NCBI GenBank assembly: GCA_964349065.1
Contig: CAYGEY010000013.1
Location: forward strand, 1 to 23,751
From: CAYGEY01 sp964349065
GTDB taxonomy: Bacteria; Patescibacteriota; Gracilibacteria; 1-14-2-50-48-13
Reading direction: 5' to 3'
DNA: 23,751 bases
This document shows, one piece after another, positions 22,242-23,751 of this stretch. A program made the position numbers and the translations under genes. Numbering within the stretch: the first letter of the stretch is position 1; the number at the start of each line of letters is the position of its first letter. The notes beneath the pieces are model-generated. The model searched no databases, had not been told where the DNA came from, and saw only the letters and a program-made list of their open reading frames with translations.

Positions 22242-22282
22242 GATATAGTTTTTCAAATATTGTTCGAAATATTATATCATGC
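22238..22282. repeat. 10-bp inverted repeat over the start of the SemiSWEET-like gene
   Basis: GCATGATATA (22238-22247) pairs perfectly with TATATCATGC (22273-22282), 25 bases apart. It covers the start codon region, so it could be an operator or an mRNA hairpin that controls translation. Confidence 0.45.
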
Positions 22283-22338
22283 TTGGTGCGCATTTGTCCA
22301 ACAAATGCCGTTATTGATATTCTTTGACTTGAATTTTT

Positions 22339-22929
22339 TTATTGAAGTTCAAGAATGGAGTCCAAAACTATTGGTAATTCAAATATTTTTCTGGATCGGT
22401 CGAAATGACCCATGTTGCGCTCAATGATTATCTTAGAACCAAGAAGATTTGCAAATTCCTCTTGATTATCCAGAGGGACAAATTGATCATCATCTGAGAA
22501 TAAAGCTATGCTTTTTTTCATATGAGATTGTACTTTTTTCAGATCAAGCGGAGTATCCAACCATTCACGCTCAACACTTCGCTCAATAGGATCATCAGTA
22601 ATTCCGGTGAGTCTTTTGAAGAACCCTGCAACAAAAACAGCGCCACCAACAACAGTTCCTTCTGGAAGAGTTGAAAGGTAACGAGCAATTGCCTGGCATC
22701 CCATACTATGCCCGACAAAAAATGTTTGTTCATCTGGGATTCCAACGACTTCTTGTATTTTTGGAATCCAATTATTTATTCGAGGTTCATCTGAGTCCGG
22801 AAGTGAGGGGACAATTACTTGGTATTCTCTTGCTTCCAGCTCAGTTTTTAACCATGGCATCCAGGCATCTTCCGGATATCCGCCCCAACCATGGATTATG
22901 AAGAGTCGTTTTTGCATGTGTTTGAACAT
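22339..22929 (-). CDS. RBBP9/YdeN-family serine hydrolase, 196 aa
   Basis: This is a small alpha/beta hydrolase. The N-terminal FIIHGWGG gives the oxyanion region and S75 in GHSMG is the nucleophile. An acid at 147-148 (SDDDQFVP) and H175 (MGHF) complete the triad in the usual order. The length matches the RBBP9/YdeN family, whose physiological substrates are mostly unknown. The ATG overlaps the stop of the HEPN-like gene by one base (TAATG), as in prfB-def, so translation is likely coupled. An internal ATG four codons in is an alternative start. Confidence 0.88.
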   Translation of the reverse strand: MFKHMQKRLFIIHGWGGYPEDAWMPWLKTELEAREYQVIVPSLPDSDEPRINNWIPKIQEVVGIPDEQTFFVGHSMGCQAIARYLSTLPEGTVVGGAVFVAGFFKRLTGITDDPIERSVEREWLDTPLDLKKVQSHMKKSIALFSDDDQFVPLDNQEEFANLLGSKIIIERNMGHFDRSRKIFELPIVLDSILELQ

Positions 22930-23441
22930 TAATGAATATACAACTTCACTAATAAGTCATCAATAACTGATGAAATCACTTCTAGCTCTCTTTTCGTATA
23001 TGACCTATCAACATGATTTAATCCCTGAATATGCACTTTATTTCTTAATTCCCTAATTTTCTCAATTTTTTCAAAAAATTCATGAGAAAAAATGTTTAAC
23101 TTCAAGCAAATTTCATTAACCTTTTTAAAATCTGTATGTTTTCTTAATTGAAATTTCTGCCTGCCTCGTTTACAAATACTCAATCTGGATCCATCAATTA
23201 CATATGTTTGTGGCAAAAGATTAGACTCTATACAATTCCATTCCTCCAAAGGCATTTCTGTATCACCTTTTTTCTCCAAGAGATTAAATACCAATGCTTC
23301 AACCACAGATGAAGCAAAAATTATGGCTGCTTTATAAAAACCACTCTTTGCTCGACCTCTTAACATCTGGGCTTGTGAATTTTGAGAGATAATTTGACTA
23401 ATATTCCATTTAATATTTTGTTCAAAAATCTTGAGATCCAT
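22929..23441 (-). CDS. HEPN-like protein, 170 aa
   Basis: The chain is all-helical. A long helix (YKAAIIFASSVVEALVFNLL, ~36-55) and a later helix ending in IRELRNKVH (R133, N134, H137) resemble the HEPN fold, where an Arg...His motif serves RNA cleavage. The spacing RNKVH is tighter than the classical R-x4-6-H unless R130 is the active arginine. The family is uncertain. It lies between a 61-residue gene (9 bases upstream) and a hydrolase gene (overlapping by one base), so the three form an operon. HEPN proteins often act in toxin-antitoxin or phage-defence pairs, but neither neighbour is a known antitoxin type. Confidence 0.5.
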   Translation of the reverse strand: MDLKIFEQNIKWNISQIISQNSQAQMLRGRAKSGFYKAAIIFASSVVEALVFNLLEKKGDTEMPLEEWNCIESNLLPQTYVIDGSRLSICKRGRQKFQLRKHTDFKKVNEICLKLNIFSHEFFEKIEKIRELRNKVHIQGLNHVDRSYTKRELEVISSVIDDLLVKLYIH

Positions 23442-23450
23442 ATTCTTATA

Positions 23451-23636
23451 TTATGAATTTTTACTCACTCTATCAAATGCTCTAGCAAGAGAGGGTAGGC
23501 CAGTTTTTCTCAAATATGTACTTATTTTCATATTTGGACTCACTCCAACATCAATTTTGTATTCATTTCTAAACCACCCCATTGTAGTATCCTTCCATAC
23601 TTTTTTTCTTTGCTTTAGTGGTGATGATTGTGTCAT
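23451..23636 (-). CDS. small hypothetical protein before the HEPN-like gene, 61 aa
   Basis: I do not recognise the family. The protein is basic, with a Lys/Arg-rich N-terminus (KQRKKVWKD) and a helical C-terminus (SLARAFDRVSKNS). The only support that it is real is its position: same strand, 9 bases before the HEPN-like gene, with no overlap. It could be an antitoxin-like partner, a leader peptide or chance. No Shine-Dalgarno sequence or clear promoter is seen in the ~115 bases upstream to the window end. Confidence 0.4.
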   Translation of the reverse strand: MTQSSPLKQRKKVWKDTTMGWFRNEYKIDVGVSPNMKISTYLRKTGLPSLARAFDRVSKNS

Positions 23637-23751
23637 ATATCTTGATTAAAATAAATTACTCTCAATTGATTTTCATTCTCATTGAATCAAAAGTAAAGAG
23701 AAAATTTTCTAAAGTGTTTGTAGGACTTAACAACAGGGCATGGGGCAAGGC

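Noticed and set aside
1..23751. UGA-glycine code as in Gracilibacteria
   Set aside because: RF2 is intact, and long genes such as those at 5371-7863 and 13527-17030 have no in-frame TGA.
1..23751. CRISPR arrays or complete insertion sequences
   Set aside because: No regularly spaced direct repeats and no transposase or integrase gene were seen.

Overview
The window looks like a chromosomal segment of an uncultured, AT-rich, reduced bacterium. The best guess is Patescibacteria/CPR, near the Peregrinibacteria-Gracilibacteria side. The grounds are many large proteins with no recognisable family, a small DUF5663-like protein, very few Shine-Dalgarno sequences, and housekeeping genes in short runs. 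This placement is inference. The genetic code is standard: prfB (RF2) is present and long genes contain no in-frame TGA. Yet none of the 24 gene calls ends in TGA (18 TAA, 6 TAG). A 10-N run at 5251-5260 marks a scaffold gap, so this is a draft or metagenomic assembly.

Layout, left to right. Positions 1-300 hold no protein gene but two fragments copied from the 3' end of the neighbouring tRNA-Leu(UAG) gene (301-385, minus). A small ferredoxin and a zinc-ribbon protein follow (458-834), then an unrecognised 565-residue protein (minus) and the RNase P RNA gene (about 2567-2941, minus). Next come a small Cys-rich lipoprotein and the coupled pair prfB-def (minus). After the gap region lie a class B penicillin-binding protein (minus), a lipoprotein with a degenerate nuclease fold (plus), a PcrA/UvrD helicase and nusA (both minus).

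The middle (12.6-17.4 kb) is an accessory-looking block of four unrecognised genes of 114, 92, 1167 and 113 residues. The 1167-residue protein dominates it. It has a central hydrophobic hairpin, a second hydrophobic segment and a Pro/Thr/Gly-rich linker before a C-terminal domain. From 17.4 kb there is clpP followed one base later by a PSP1/RicT-family gene, then a GT2 glycosyltransferase, a RelE-type toxin-antitoxin pair with a visible operator, malic enzyme (minus) and a SemiSWEET-like small membrane protein (minus). The last part is a minus-strand three-gene run: a 61-residue protein, a HEPN-like protein and an RBBP9/YdeN-type hydrolase.

Genes that work together: prfB and def (termination and N-terminal processing, overlapping TAATG); nusA and the PcrA/UvrD helicase (transcription elongation and repair); tRNA-Leu and RNase P RNA (tRNA maturation); antitoxin and toxin. 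Several junctions carry long near-perfect hairpins without a U tract. I found no CRISPR array and no complete insertion sequence. The most notable observations are the absence of TGA stops despite an intact RF2, an RNase P RNA that seems to lack the usual L15 GGU on its 3' strand, the tRNA-Leu end fragments, and the giant orphan protein.
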